Source: Reticulitermes speratus (lineage: Eukaryota; Arthropoda; Insecta; Blattodea; Rhinotermitidae). From it: a stretch of 64,000 bases of DNA. Of this stretch, positions 22,863 through 34,459 are shown piece after piece (within the stretch, counting starts at the first letter, position 1; each line of letters opens with the position of its first letter). The notes under the pieces are model-generated. The model ran no database searches. It saw only the letters and a list, made by a program, of their open reading frames with translations, and was not told the origin of the DNA. The stretch spans positions 29,280,033 to 29,344,032 of the forward strand of contig JAJKFL010000014.1 in assembly GCA_021186555.1 (NCBI GenBank). The letters run 5' to 3'. Made by a program: the position numbers and the translations under genes.

Positions 22863-23072
22863 TAAAGGTAAAGGTAAAGTTGCTGTGTTCCTAATTACGA
22901 ACCACGTTCTGAAGACTTATGGGGGGAGTTTCCTAAACATGAGACGTGGAGGTGAATGGCCACCTTTACTCCCGGGGAAGTAGCCCTCTCTACAGATTGG
23001 GTGGGGGGCGGGTGGGGCCCTGAGCCGATCTGTACGTGAACAGAAAACTCTGCTCCTGTCAAGAATGCACAC
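22863..23072 (-). mobile_element. SINE-A copy, head missing
   Basis: Left end is the reversed tail (GTAAAGGTAAAGGTAAAGTT), then TTCTGAAGACTTATGGGGGG, CACCTTTACTCCCGGGGAAG, AGATTGGGTGGGGGGCGGGT and GGGGCCCTGAGCCGATCTGT. The head beyond about 23072 is not present. Confidence 0.85.
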
Positions 23073-23121
23073 CCAATCTTGTAGCCTTGTCAATAAACTG
23101 ACTGAGCTGTTCCGGCTGCCA

Positions 23122-23155
<34 letters not shown>
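23122..23155. repeat. (GT)n microsatellite
   Basis: About 34 bp of GT with two early GC interruptions. It explains the TH-repeat in an antisense frame over 22917-23225. Confidence 0.95.
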
Positions 23156-23278
23156 AAAAAGTATATGCTTTAAGGGGAGTTTCTCTCAGTCCAGTCTTCC
23201 TCCTTCGTAAATAATCTCCAGACATAGGCTGTTAGTAGTGGTCGTATGAATGATTTAAGCGACCATGGCAGGATCGGA

Positions 23279-23530
23279 ACCGGGACAACGTACGCGGTGT
23301 ACTGGTTAGGCTGCGAGCCGGACGGCAGAGTTGTGACTCAGTTCTCGACAGGGGAAAACGTACTGGCACTGGGACCCATCCAGCCTCTTACTAAGTGGGT
23401 ATCAAGGGCTATTCCCCCGGGGGTTATAGGGTCGGGACGTGAAGCCAACTATCTATTTATAGTGCAGAGCTTGGGACTGAGTGGAGCTATACTCTACTCC
23501 TCCACATGCATTAAAGCTCCTGTTACGTGT
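23279..23530 (+). mobile_element. SINE-A copy
   Basis: Head ACCGGGACAACGTACGCGGT and GGCTGCGAGCCGGACGGCAG, body GGGACCCATCCAGCCTC, TATAGGGTCGGGACGTGAAG, TGAGTGGAGCTATACTCTAC and ACATGCATTAAAGCTCC. Diverged, with a rebuilt B box (GTTGTGACTCAG). Confidence 0.8.
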
Positions 23531-24304
23531 TGTGGCTTATACTTAAACGCACGTGGTGGGTTTGATGTTGCTACGTCATGTATGATGTTAGGAGACAGTG
23601 AAGGTGATTCTCATTTTGCAGAACGGAAATGTAGATTTCTTTTTTTCCACCGGCCGTTATTGTCGGTTGCAAATAGAAGTCCCATCCTCTTGTTGGTGCC
23701 ATCTAAGGTAAGACCAGGATGGAAGCAGAAGCCACAGTAAACAACATTTACCCTGACCTTATACTGTTCTGAATTCTGCCATGAACTTTGAGGATGTTTT
23801 TTAAGGCCATTTCTTAGCAGTTGAATTATCACCTGAGACGTAATTTATATGTTTCTTATAACGGAGGTTTTATTACAAAGAGGCTGGAAGAGAATGATTG
23901 CCCTGTCTGCAGGACGATTATTCATGCAGATAACAACAAAGACGAATATATTAGAATTCCCAAACTTGTTTCTTGTTAGAACTGGCTTTTATTTAGCTTG
24001 TGCTTCCGGCTATATTTATAGTAGTAAAGCTATTCGGAATGCCAACTAGATACGTATTCAAAAATAGCAGAACTCGGGAAGGAAAGATAAAGAAAAGAAG
24101 AAGCTTGAAATTTGGTTCAAACGCAGCTCCATGATGCAGTTCATAGGTTCCATATGTTATTAGGAATAGACGGACCGACATAGAGAAGGGAGTCAGGTCC
24201 TCTCAGAACTTAGTTTTTCTAACTTGGTTAAGTTTCTCAACTGCATTAATATGTAATAGTGAAGCTATGGTTGAATAAATGAAGTAGAGCCTATATAGCT
24301 TAGA
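23531..24304. other. No recognised feature
   Basis: No supported gene or repeat. Short plus frames here are unsupported. Confidence 0.4.
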
Positions 24305-24550
24305 GTAGGAATTCCGAAAGTGTGATCTACGGACCACCGGTGGTTCGTGAGCTTTATGCATTTAATTCACAGAACAGGAACTTCTGTCGCATTATAACAG
24401 TCGTTTCTTGATTTATTTTTGCTTATTGTATTTCGTTGTTTTAAGATTCGAATAACATTTATTTAAATAATACAGCGTTAAAAGAAACCCGTAAGTGGTC
24501 CGCCAGGACCTGCGGCTGCCTTTAACGGCTCTACGAGCCTGACAGTAGCA
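24305..24550. mobile_element. hAT-like MITE relic
   Basis: GATCTACGGACCACCGGTGG with TTCGTGAGC near the left end and AGTGGTCCGCCAGGACCTG near the right are the GGACCACCGGTGGTCC-type blocks common in insect hAT MITEs. Termini and TSD are not clear. Confidence 0.4.
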
Positions 24551-24614
24551 GCAGCAGTAGCATTTTCTCAGAATATCTGAATTCTTTCTAACGAAAGCTT
24601 ACAGTTTGTGTACA

Positions 24615-24890
24615 CGTGAAAGGTAAAAGTGCACGACGTATAGCGGAATGTAGGTATAGCTCCACACATTTCTAAGCTTGGCGTTAGATGAAGGTGGGTG
24701 GTTAGCTTCTCGCGCCCCCTCCGTGCCCCCGGCTATCCACTGAATAGGAGGATGGACGTGCTTCAGAACTCGTCTGTGCATGTTGGAAGACGGAGCAATC
24801 TCTTACCTCTGCCGGGAGTCGAACCATGGTTCATCGGTTGTCCAGCCCGTCTTGTAGTTACTCATAACGACTACGCTATCACGCTGTCAG
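24615..24890 (-). mobile_element. SINE-A copy
   Basis: Minus strand: head CGCTATCACGCTG reversed, B box CATGGTTCGACTCCCGGCAG, GAGATTGCTCCGTCTTCC, then CTCCTATTCAGTGGATAGCC, CCACCCACCTTCATCTAACG and GGAGCTATACCTACATTCC, with a GTAAAAG tail at the left. Confidence 0.85.
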
Positions 24891-24899
24891 AGTTCGTGT

Positions 24900-27340
24900 A
24901 GTTTTATGTACTGTAAGCCTGTTCGCTTTCCCCCAAAGCACATACTAATATCTCTCCGTCGATCTCTCCGAACTCACGAAAAAGTTGGTCAGCGGGTGAG
25001 TGGTTTTCTTCAGGTGTGATACTGGGGAGGCCTGTTAGTGAAATTTGTGTACCGGCCAGTTTTGGTTGGGATCGGACAATAACCGGCTTTAAACCAAAGA
25101 TCGTGTTTTAAAACTTTTGACTTGGGTTCTGTCGTCCTTCTGTGCCTGACCTCCTCCTGTTCGACGTCACGACTCTGTGGATGGAATGTACAGATGGAAT
25201 TTCACACAGACGTTGGGCGCATCATGACAATCTAGTAACCGTAATGGACTGTCTTCCTTGTTTGTTAATAATAATTCCACAAAAAGTTCGACAAAATGTG
25301 ATGTGTGATATAACCAACTCCATGCAGCAGAGTTCTTCTTGAGAAGCTGATAGTTTCTGTGTGATACACTTTGTAAAATGTATTTAATACAGACACCTCC
25401 TAAACCGCCCGCTCCCCAAGGTATTTTCTTTTTAAAACATATATCTTACAGACACTGTGTTATGAATACCACTTACACGTTTAGAGTGAAACTCCACCTA
25501 CAATTGAGCAAGTTTTGTAAACAGTGGCATTGTTGAAACAGACGGTGTACAATGTCATCATCATCTTCGTTGTCGTCATTATTATTTTACAACTTGTTGA
25601 TGGACTTATGTGCATAGTTTTAATTACACTGGATTTGTCAAATACAACGTTGGAATTTTGTAACTGAGCAAAACATCTACCATCAACGGACACTCCCAAA
25701 GAAAGGCGTGGTGCCATTAAATAAACATAAGCTTGCTGTTATTTATTAGTGCTTATCCATTGCCACGTGCACGTTTCGGTCTGGCGTCCGTAAATGAATT
25801 GTCTAAATTTTATACAGTACAGTATAAATTATAAGGGAACTGCGTTGTCGTTCTTCGATGTATAAAGCTACATAGCTGTGCTGTTTCATTTGAACGTCTG
25901 CCAGCTTACAGAACTAGGATTTTGGGATCTTCTTGCTAATGGCTGGCCCTCGTTTAAGTGCGCACTTCATGTTTGCTGCAAGGCGGTGGGCATCGAACTC
26001 GAGTCTTTGGAATGCGAGTCACTCCTGAAGGTGACTGTTAAATAAACGATCCTCATGTTCTGTAGGACATGTTGAGAGGACCGGCATAGCGTTTTTTTTT
26101 TATCAGGGGCGCGTACACCGGGAATCCGCGTTCTCGTTGGAGTTACGGTTCAAACCGAGCGTGCTCGCGTGCAAGATCCGTATTGCGTGTTAATCGAGCT
26201 CAATCATAACAAGTGAGGGCGTTACGACAGCCCCAAATATTGCCGGATCTTTTGAATGCTATACCGAGGTCAGAAAAAGAAGTCCTACGGATGGACCCTC
26301 TCCTCATCTCCGTGGAGCCGTTACGCTCCCTCCCCGCTAACATGCTCCACTACATTCCCCCTCCAATTCTGTTTTCGTCACAGCGATGCTGCACTTATTA
26401 GCCACGTGATACACCTCGCTACCGACAACCACTTTGGGCTAGTTTACGTACGCCAGAGGGCTCGGTGGGGAATAGAACAGTTGGCAGAGGTTACGAAGCG
26501 TCGAGTGCTGTTACGTAGTGTGACTTCTTTCTGTGGCATCACTACGCTAGAGCGATAACCACGAGGCTGCTGAGACAGACGGTTCGACCTCAAGCACCGT
26601 GACTGATCCGCAGTTCAAAATAATAAAGGTTACAGTGTAATTACATTGAGGCACCCCGTATGTCGAACGTAACGAACAATGCCCGACATTAAGTTGCTGT
26701 TAGCCGTAGCAAATCGGTTGAAGTACTGGAAGTTGTGTAGGTGCCGTAAGTTCTTCCCAGAACTTCTTGTTTGCCTTTCCTTTCGAGAGGAGCCTTTACC
26801 GTTACACATAATTTTGTAAAGTGACCTTACTGCTCCATACTTGAAACTTCTTAATGAAGACACTTGAGGGGAATTAGGGAGGGGTAGGTCGTGTTTCAGA
26901 TTTCTCCTTTACGCACAGGAAGTGCTCTTCATTGTCATTTTTCCTCTTGTTTCAGGTAAGTGGATCTGCCTGGTCGGTGTCTTGGATGTTGAAATTCAAA
27001 CTGGCCGATGCGGTCAGTTTCCAAGTAAGGTAACGTGAACTATTCAAGTTTCCCTTCACCCGCTGTTCGACCATAGTTTGGCGGGCTTGCGGCAATTGTA
27101 AGCCAGAAATTTGTTTTCAGTTGCTTACGTTCCCTGTCCCACGCATGTTGCAGTGTCCATTGGTTAGTGACATTACATTGCATGTTGATGTAACGATTTG
27201 TCGAGGGCGGAAGAGGCGTCATTAACCTGTTTACATTTTATGACTGTTAACCTTGTGCATTTTGGAATTTTAATGTTTTAATTATTTTAATCATTGTAAT
27301 GAAGGCGACACAATACTTACATAAGTGTGCTGGCCCTGTG
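24900..27340. other. Unassigned 2.4 kb
   Basis: A tRNA-like or SINE remnant is possible near 26085-26165 (T10, then GTTACGGTTCAAACC), but I could not place it in a family. No gene recognised. Confidence 0.35.
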
Positions 27341-27355
27341 TTCCTTTGTTCAGAT

Positions 27356-27399
27356 GACTCCCTGATGATGGCACCCCGGTGCCGAAACATGTAGGAGTT
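27356..27399 (+). ncRNA. Hammerhead ribozyme, intact core
   Basis: Stem I GACUCC (27356-27361) pairs with GGAGUU (27394-27399), five Watson-Crick pairs and one G-U. Core CUGAUGA 27362-27368, one extra U, stem II GGCAC/GUGCC with a CCCG loop, GAA 27384-27386. Stem III is the six-base palindrome ACAUGU (27387-27392), which closes only as a dimer or a strained 1-bp hairpin. H17 is A27393; predicted cleavage is between 27393 and 27394. Type I topology, as in PLE and retrozyme hammerheads. A mirrored, decayed partner lies at 27870-27915. Confidence 0.85.
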
Positions 27400-27655
27400 T
27401 TATACATACTTTTGAATGTATTTTATTAAGTGCATAAGTTGGTTAATGCAGTATTGTCTGGATTGTAAACTTTTGTTGCGTTATTCTAGTTTGGTTATTA
27501 AAACTGCAGTATTGTTCATGGTGTGCAGTAAACATACACACATGAATTTATTTACAACCCCACCCCCCACTTTTTTTAAAGGGCCCCGCAGCAGATGCTA
27601 CGGACGCATCGCAGCCTTGAGGCTTATTGTGCAACTCTCGGATGAAGATGATTAG

Positions 27656-27845
27656 TTTTTTCCGTGTAATGGAGCACCGGTGGAATGAAACTGACAGGGG
27701 AAAACCGAAGTACTCGGTATGGGGGGGGGGGGACCTGTCCCAGTGTCACTTTGTCCACCACAAATCCCACATGGACTGACCCGGGATCGAACCCGGGCCT
27801 GCGTGGTGAGAGGCCGACGACTAACCGCCTGAGCCATGGCACGGC
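27656..27845 (-). mobile_element. SINE-B copy
   Basis: Minus strand: GCCATGGCTCAGGCGGTTAG (A box), GCAGGCCCGGGTTCGATCCC (B box), ACATGGGATTTGTGGTGGAC, AAAGTGACACTGGGACAGG, then a 12-nt C run (G27721-27732 on the plus strand), TCAGTTTCATTCCACCGG and a TGCTCCATTACAC end. It interrupts the interval between two hammerhead-bearing ends (27356 and 27915). Confidence 0.92.
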
Positions 27846-27869
27846 CTTAACGTATTGCATTAGTTCCTG

Positions 27870-27915
27870 TGTAAAGGTTAGTCCTACATGTTTCGGCTGT
27901 AACATGTATCCATCT
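27870..27915 (-). ncRNA. Degenerate hammerhead, partner of 27356
   Basis: Minus strand reads CUAGAGAUGG, a long loop, CCGAAACAUGUAGGAC. GAAACAUGUA and stem I bases are kept, but CUGANGA is scrambled to CUAGAGA. It faces the intact copy at 27356, so the two probably end one inverted-repeat element of about 560 bp, 190 bp of which is the SINE-B insertion. Confidence 0.5.
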
Positions 27916-27954
27916 CTAGGGAGTACATGTTACACAAAGGTCATATACAGTTAA

Positions 27955-28368
27955 AATATAACATCGTAGTTGCTAAATGGTAAAATATACATTGAAGAGT
28001 ACCACATAGGTATATATGTATAAATGTGGACAGTGTTAGGACTAATTTAGTAACGTTTGCATCCACAGATCTTCATTTCCAGGCGGACTTTAGTTGATTG
28101 TCCTCTATGTGTCCATATGCGTATTCCGTGGACGAACACGTAGTAGGAACGTTTATATATGAACTAGTACAATCAGTTCGAAGTAAATTCACTTGTGTGT
28201 TCTTAATGTTGTATTTAATTGCTAATATTGTACTTAACCTGTTTATTGTTTAAAGTGAAGTGTGGTCCGTCTTAATTTTCAAAATTATTCATTTGGCCCA
28301 CGTACAATTTTGGGTATGATACCTCTGTTTTATACTGTGTACGTAAGTTATTGAGAACCGTATTTTAA
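27955..28368. other. No recognised feature
   Basis: AT-rich, without open frames or repeats I can name. Confidence 0.4.
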
Positions 28369-28665
28369 TGCCACATAGCTCAGTGAGTATAGTGACTAGG
28401 CAACAGGCTGGACGACCGGATGATTGGGTCTCATTCCAGGAGAGAATTTCTTTTGCCCTCTGCAAAGACACCGGCTCCGGTGCCCATCCAGCCTTCTGGT
28501 CTTCTATTCAGTGCGTATCCGGGGGGCGGAGGGAGCTATTTTCCGGTAATAAAGCGACTGGAGCGTGAAGCAGGTCACTCCCCTCCATCTAGTTCCGTGG
28601 TTACCAGTGTATGGAGCTGTACCTCCAGTACCCCACACCTCTTCATGGCGTGGTGCTCAAACACA
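28369..28665 (+). mobile_element. SINE-A copy
   Basis: GCCACATAGCTCAGTGAGTA head, B box decayed (TTGGGTCTCATTCCAGG), TGCCCATCCAGCCTTCTGG, CGGTAATAAAGCGACTGGAG, TCCATCTAGTTCCGTGGTTA, ATGGAGCTGTACCTCCAG and TTCATGGCGTGGTGCTC. Confidence 0.85.
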
Positions 28666-29720
28666 GTGGCGGATTTCCTACAGGCAGGTCTGGTTTAAGT
28701 TATTTAATTGACCTAATGTGAAAAAATAAATTCTTTGGGCTCTACCCTACTAGTCATCAGCTGGAAATGCAGATAGAGTAATGTAAGAATTTACATAAAA
28801 AATACGTGTGACAGAAAATAAGAAATAAGAAGAGCCTCTTCGCCTCCCGCCCCCCCCCCCCTCGCCGAACGATTGGGCCCCATAGATTGCCCATATGCCC
28901 TAAACGAAACTGTTAATTTCAAAACCTGACATTGCGATTGTGTCTGTCAGTGTTAGCGTTATAGTTTAATAGAGTATCTTTTGAGCACTTTATTATGTGT
29001 TAAGTCGGCAGCGTGATCAGCATTAAAAGGGAGCAAGAAAATAAAAAGAGACGAGAGAGGGAGGGAGAGGGAGAGTTAGTATATTAAAGAAAGCCGGAGG
29101 AAGGCATGGAGGAAATAAGAACAAAACGAATGAGAGAAAAAGAGAACTTTACATTACGTATCTTCCCAACCGTACACATTTTCTCGGAACAACAAAGATT
29201 CGACCCGTTCCGGCCCTGATATTGGTTGATGACTCAGCATTTGTCGATCTGGACATTGTGACTATAGACTGAAGGTTTGATGTAGCCGCATAGGAACAAT
29301 TCTTGTAACAGTCTTTCTCAGAAAGAGGTGTAACAAAACACTGTCCCTCTGTGAAGTACAGTGAAGGTTTTTTGAGAGTAAGAAGAAGTCTAAATGATGT
29401 ATTAACGTTGACGTTACTGTTCTTTTTAACATTGTCCATCGTCTTCGAGTTCTTCAAAATACGTTTTAAAAACGGTCTTTTTTCGTCATGAGGTGTTGGG
29501 ACCTTTACGAAGGGTCCAAAGATAGAGACAAGTTCTTTCTAACGGGCCCAGCTTAGTAGGAACCATTCTTCAGCTTACATCTGATGAAACGAATCATCGT
29601 GTATGACACAAAGCTCAAATCGATGATGATCAAAAACACTGTAATGATGTTTATTAAGGTTGAAACTTTTAAAAGAAATCGGGCGTCTTCAGGTTCTTCC
29701 TGTGACTTCGTCTGAGCCTC
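28666..29720. other. Unassigned; C12 run and purine-rich tract
   Basis: C run at 28850-28861 in a CGCCTCCCGC/TCGCCGAACG context, possibly a DNA-transposon end. A strongly purine-rich, G/A-biased tract covers about 29025-29150. The frame at 29149-29457 (minus) has no recognisable domain. Confidence 0.4.
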
Positions 29721-30024
29721 GTAAAGGTGTAATTGTCTATGTGCACGCCATGAAGGCGTATGGGGGGTGTGGAAGTATGGATGCACTCATACCTAACCTC
29801 GGAACCAGATAGAGGTGAAAGCTTAACGCACTGGCTGTTTTACCCCTGGGGGGGGGGGGGAAACCTTCTTTACACATGTAGTAGGAGGCTGTGTGGGCCC
29901 CAGAGATGGTCTGGACACTTTGGAGTAGATAAGGGTCTCTTTCGTCAGCCGGGAATCGAAACCCGATTCCTCGGTCGTTCCACCCCGTAGCCTTATTACT
30001 GTACCCACTGAGACATTCCGGCCT
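29721..30024 (-). mobile_element. SINE-A copy with expanded G run
   Basis: Minus strand: GGCCGGAATGTCTCAGTGGG (head), GTTTCGATTCCCGGCTGAC (B box), CCAGACCATCTCTGGGGCC, CACAGCCTCCTAC, then CAGGGGTAAAACAGCCAGTG, CTCTATCTGGTTCCGAGG and ACGCCTTCATGGCGTG. The block that is usually CCTGGGGG has grown to G13 (29848-29860). Confidence 0.88.
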
Positions 30025-30310
30025 TACAAGTTGTGTTAAGTTTTATGATGTTGCTTCTGTATGAAAGAACGAGATAACCTGCTTCATGCAACTTTATGTC
30101 AACATCATGCTGTTGGAGGACAGCGCAGCGTTTTACTTGCAGATCTGCTGTCATTGTGATATCAAGGTGGCAGCCGCGTGACGTCTAGGGAGCTGTAGCT
30201 GTACGAGGTCCACGTAATGAGGGTCCACAAGTTCTGTTTGATATAATAGATATTCTAAAAATATGCACATTTTAAGTAGAGTATTTTTATATTGAATGAC
30301 ACTATTCTTC

Positions 30311-30418
30311 TCCTCATCTAGTGCCGAGTTTAAGGTTGTGTGGCGCTATGCCTCTCCTACCCACGTACGTCTTATTGGCGTGCTGCTTAATTAAGCACAG
30401 GAACAACTTCACCTTTTC
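30311..30418 (+). mobile_element. SINE-A 3' fragment
   Basis: Only the last third: TCCTCATCTAGTGCCGAGTT, GGCGCTATGCCTCTCCTACC, CGTCTTATTGGCGTGCTGCT and CAACTTCACCTTTTCC. A 5'-truncated copy. Confidence 0.75.
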
Positions 30419-30529
30419 CTTAAGACATGGTAGCCGCCCTAAATCTGCCTTGCATGTAACTTTACGTTTGTTGATGATCAATTGGAGTAAAGCACGTGAA
30501 ACTTTGTGAAATTGGAGGTTCCCACGTCT

Positions 30530-30700
30530 GTGGCTGTGAAGACTCGTTGTCTTCCTGGAAGTGACGCTGTGTAGCGTGGTGTAAACTTGCCGGTGGTTCG
30601 GGGGAGATGCTCCCGTTGTCTTTAGTGTAGAAGAGGTCACTCTGAAGATAGAGGAAGCAGGTTTCTGCGATAGGTATTTAAATTTTGACCGGACTACACA
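30530..30700. repeat. P1 fold-back relic
   Basis: GCTGTGTAGCGTGGTGTAAA on the left and CTCTGAAGATAGAGGAAGCA, GGTTTCTGCGATAGG on the right match P1 parts. The plus half keeps CUGAAGA but GAAAC has become GAUAG, so the ribozyme is dead. Confidence 0.5.
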
Positions 30701-31004
30701 TCACATCCTACAAAACAGTCTGCAAGTGAAATTTTACGGGGTGTACGCCGTAAAGCTCGAAAAATTGTCTACGATAGCAAACATGGCGACGTTGCGAACT
30801 TTTATAAGACCATACATGCCGTTGTGGTAAATCTAACGTAAAGCGTATCTAGGACTTCTGAAGTTGTGCACGTATCTTAGTCATTGAATTGTGTGAGTGT
30901 TAATTTTCTGTTGGTTACATCACCACATGCGAAGAGATAGAAGCATTTGTAGGCAGGAAGGTGTCATCGGTTCTTCACAGAACTTCACGTTCTGTTAGGG
31001 GCAT

Positions 31005-31395
31005 TCGCAAAATTGCGGAAAGCGGCTATTAACTTCGTCATGCCTGTCTGTCCGTCTTTGTGTCCGTCCGCATGGAACAACTCTGCTCCCACTGGATGGA
31101 TTTCATGAAATTGATATTTGAGTATTTTTCGAAAATCTGTCGAAAAAATTGAAGTTTGATTAGAATATGACAAGAATAACGGGCACTTTACATGAAAACC
31201 TATGTACAATTATGATAATACCTCGCTGAATTCTTCCTAGGATGGGAAATGTTTCAGACAAAAGTTGTAGAGAAAATCAAAACACATTTTATGTTCAGTA
31301 ACTTTTTTCCCCCCCGAAAATAGTGCCGTTTGTGAGATAATGTGTAACAATATGGTAGATCCAGACAGGCCACAGAATTGCACGCTGGAACTAAG
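31005..31395 (-). repeat. R1 dispersed repeat
   Basis: About 390 bp matching, in inverse orientation, 45850-46185, and partly 19925-20085 and 61125-61245. The minus strand can be read VGAELFHADGHKDGQTGMTK then LIAAFRNFANAPN, similar to MMKLIVAFRNFATAPK from the other copy. Frames resembling this recur in cockroach sequence from memory. Whether it is a protein remnant or an accident of a repeat is unknown. Confidence 0.75.
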
Positions 31396-31429
31396 GCTAC
31401 AGACACACACTCAGAATATGTAATACTGC

Positions 31430-32444
31430 TTTTCCACGGCAACAATGGTTACCGAACGCGCCTCATTGTTACGTTATACGTACATTGTCTGTCTTGTTTT
31501 TGTTTGGCTGTATAAAATGTGAGTTGACCATTTGGGTAAGTAAATGAATCCGTTTCCAGTTCTTTTATTAGAATACTTGCGAACAGGGTGTGAATGGGGG
31601 GAGGGGGGGGGGCGAGTGGTGCGCCGCCCTGAGCAGCAGAATCCAATTTATATTTTATTTATATTTTATTAATATTTTAAATGAAAACATTTGATGTTCT
31701 GTGCTGAACATACTTCAAATTACTGAGCCAAATGAAAGGATGTTCAGTCAGTGATTGTGAGCCTTTTGTAGTCCATAATTTCTCGTAGGGGCGGACATTA
31801 TTATTTCTCGCCCTTACCGCCAAAAAGGCCTGGCAACGCCACTGCTCGCGGACATCAGTTGAATAACAGTAATCTGTATCGTGCCATAAAATAAACAAAT
31901 AAATCATTTATTTACATCCTTGTTTCCCGCACGATTCCGTTGTTGTGTAATTTATTTATAACAAGACATTCATGGAGATGAAAATTCTTGATCTGACGCA
32001 TCATTGACATTTTTGTATCGGTTAAACATGCATCAAAATACTGTAAATTTTTAAAACAATGTTAAAATATAAGCAGATTTGTAAAAAAAATGTGTTTTCA
32101 GTTTGTTATAGTAACCCGGAAGTAATTGGATTGACATGTTTTCATTGCTGAGTTGTGTGTGTTCGTGTTTGTGGGCCATACTTGTTCCCCCAATTTCTCA
32201 TTGTTGCCGGTATTGCAGTTATTCAAATACTACGAATTAAGGCTGTTGATTATTACGTGCTAGATACATTGTATGCTATATATTTTCCTGTTTATAGCTG
32301 GTGAAGATAATGTTGTTGTTGCTCTTGTCAGTTTTGTGGTTACGTCATATATCTGTGGATAGATTTGAAGCTGATGATTACAGAATGGCTCTCGGAAATG
32401 AATGTTTTGAAAATCAGTTGAATGGTCGTGATAGTGTTAGGATA
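31430..32444. other. Unassigned; possible DNA-transposon remnant
   Basis: G-rich run at 31596-31612, followed by GTGGTGCGCCGCCCTGAGC; later CGCCCTTACCGCC and GGCAACGCCACTGCTC near 31810-31850. This may be one MITE with G-rich ends, but termini are unclear. The plus frame at 32301-32624 is treated under rejected items. Confidence 0.35.
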
Positions 32445-32595
32445 GCCGTGCCGTGGTTCAGGCGGTTAGTCCCCGGTATTTTGCCGTGGAGGCCCGGGTT
32501 TCATCCCAGACCAGCCCATGTGGAATTTGTGGTGGACAAGGTGGCACTGGGACAGGCTTTCCGCCTGCCGGTATCATTCCGCCAGTTTTCCTTAC
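32445..32595 (+). mobile_element. SINE-B copy
   Basis: GCCGTGCCGTGGTTCAGGCG (A box), GGCCCGGGTTTCATCCCAGA (B box, one change), ATGTGGAATTTGTGGTGGAC, AAGGTGGCACTGGGACAGG, GGTATCATTCCGCCAGTTTT. Close to full length. Confidence 0.92.
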
Positions 32596-32599
32596 TCAT

Positions 32600-33465
32600 C
32601 GTTTATCTCTCACCGACGATATAAAATCTTAGCAGTTCACAGCGTTGTTAAATAACATAATTAAATTAGATAATGATGGTATAAAACATGTTACTTATTG
32701 TAGCTACTTCGCCGTAGACCAGAGTCTGAATTTGTAACCTACCAGGGCTTGCCCTGTGCCTCCTCCCAACGTAAGATGGCAGGCGGTGGGTGGGTGGGGT
32801 TCCGAATGCAGATAGAAGTTTATGACGCCCATTGTCTTAACTGCCCCACCCATTGAACACTATGTAAACCGCTTCTCTGTGTTTTTCTACACATCTGTCA
32901 TTTGCGTTGGCTAGTAATAAGGTGAAAGAAATAATCGTGTCCTGTTTCTTTCAGCACACGTATTGTGAGCAGAGTTCAAGCCGACTGTCGTGTCCTGTTG
33001 CCTGTGAACACACCGTACCGTGGTGACAAGGACACACTTATCATACAGCTCCTGTCTTTCACATAGAAAGATATTTTACTGTAAAAACATTAAATACACT
33101 TCTGTTGAGTGATACAGAGACTGACAGTTTGGACTTCACGTGGTTCGAATCCCGATCTGCGCTTTAACGCGTTGTCGAGCTTGTAACATTCCTGCTTTGT
33201 ATCGGGAAGGTACTGGGTTAGAATCTTCGACCGGAGACGGGCTGAGGTCTTTCTTGTGTTTGTGAGGGACCGGTACCTGAAACTAGGCCGCGCCCGCCGG
33301 CTTTGCCAGCGCCTTACTATCGTTCTGTCATTCGATTCTGTACAGTCCGAGCTGTCGTCAGCGTCCTTAAATAGAGTAAATATGCTCAACCGGAGTCAGC
33401 CTAGCCGCACTGTAATTTCACATGTACACATCGTCATTTCCGTAAAGCAGGACAGTACGCTGAGA
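32600..33465. other. Unassigned; tRNA-like string near 33140
   Basis: GTGGTTCGAATCCCGATCTG at 33140-33159 matches a Pol III B box, but no A box or family body could be placed around it. Otherwise nothing recognised. Confidence 0.35.
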
Positions 33466-33748
33466 GGTGCATACAGGATTTTGGTGGGGAGACTTGAGGG
33501 AAGGAGACCACTTGGAAGACCCAGGCGTAGATGGGAGGATAATATTAAAATGGATATTCAAGAAGTCGGATGGGGGCATGGACTGGATTTGATATGGCTC
33601 AGGATAGGGACAGGTGGCGGGCTCTTGTGAATGCGGTAATGAACCTTCGGGTTCCATAAAACGCGGGGAATTTCTTGACTAACTGACGACCTGCTAGCTT
33701 CTCAAGAAGGACTCTGCTCCATGGTGTTGGTTAGTTTAGTTTAGTTAG
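33466..33748 (+). pseudogene. LINE ORF2 C-terminus and 3' UTR ([11 protein letters not shown] family)
   Basis: Codes [41 protein letters not shown] one-base frameshift near 33580 then moves the rest to another frame: [22 protein letters not shown], stop. The 3' UTR and tail (AACGCGGGGAATTTCTTGAC, AGAAGGACTCTGCTCCATGG, (GTTTA)n) equal those at 9511-9670 and 55917-56140. The RPRRRW pattern near the C-terminus is usual in RTE/jockey-type LINEs. Truncated at the 5' side. Confidence 0.9.
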
Positions 33749-33749
33749 G

Positions 33750-34459
33750 ACAGTACGTTAAGTTTCGTCACGGCTGTTTTAATTTCCTTGCAATCCAGTC
33801 ACTCATAACCAACGTATTTTTATGTTTCATAAAGTCAGTGGTTTACATAGGCCCTAAAACAGCAATGACCAGGCAGTACCCGTAACCCAAACCAAACGTT
33901 CCATACAAGTCTCCCTATGCATTGTTGAAACAACTTTCGGCTAGAAATACGTCCATTTCTTACCCCAGTCTCGTTGGAAGTTTATTTTCGATTGGCAGTT
34001 CGTTTTGTAAGTACTTGTTGCACATATGTAATTGCAAGCTGGATATCTCGACACTAGATCATGAGAAGTGCGAGGCACACATATCACTGAAATAACATTA
34101 CTGATAAAACAGAAATAGAGTTACATTTTTTTCGAATTTTATCTGGAGAAACCCCAGAGATTGGTGTGTCATGTTTTGCTTATTCCTCTCCCAGTTTATC
34201 AGCAGAATGTTTCTCACGGTCCTCGTGTACGATAAGCCTAAACCCCGTAGGACAACGACAGTTGTTCCCGAATGGTCTATTGAAGTCTCCTAATTTATTA
34301 TATTATATTTATACGGCGCGACATATCACAGCGGTATGTTACGTGTTCTAGTCTGTTCAGACGGGTCGTTTTAATTATGTCTCATTTAACGACGTTGTCA
34401 GCGTCTGAGTCCATACAGCGTCGAGCGACGGTCAGTAGTGAATCGGAAAGGACGTGAAA
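33750..34459. other. No recognised feature
   Basis: No gene or repeat family recognised. Confidence 0.4.

Noticed and set aside
23246-23740. Plus frame of 164 codons
   Set aside because: Most of it is a SINE-A copy.
25770-25800. GCACGTTTCGGTCTGGCGTC, similar to the GAAACGU side of a hammerhead
   Set aside because: No CUGANGA box at a suitable distance.
32301-32624. Plus frame starting MKIMLLLLLSVLWLRHI, signal-peptide-like
   Set aside because: The hydrophobic start comes from a TTG/CTT-rich stretch, no splice donor is clear, and the frame's second half is SINE-B. A short first exon cannot be excluded without RNA data.
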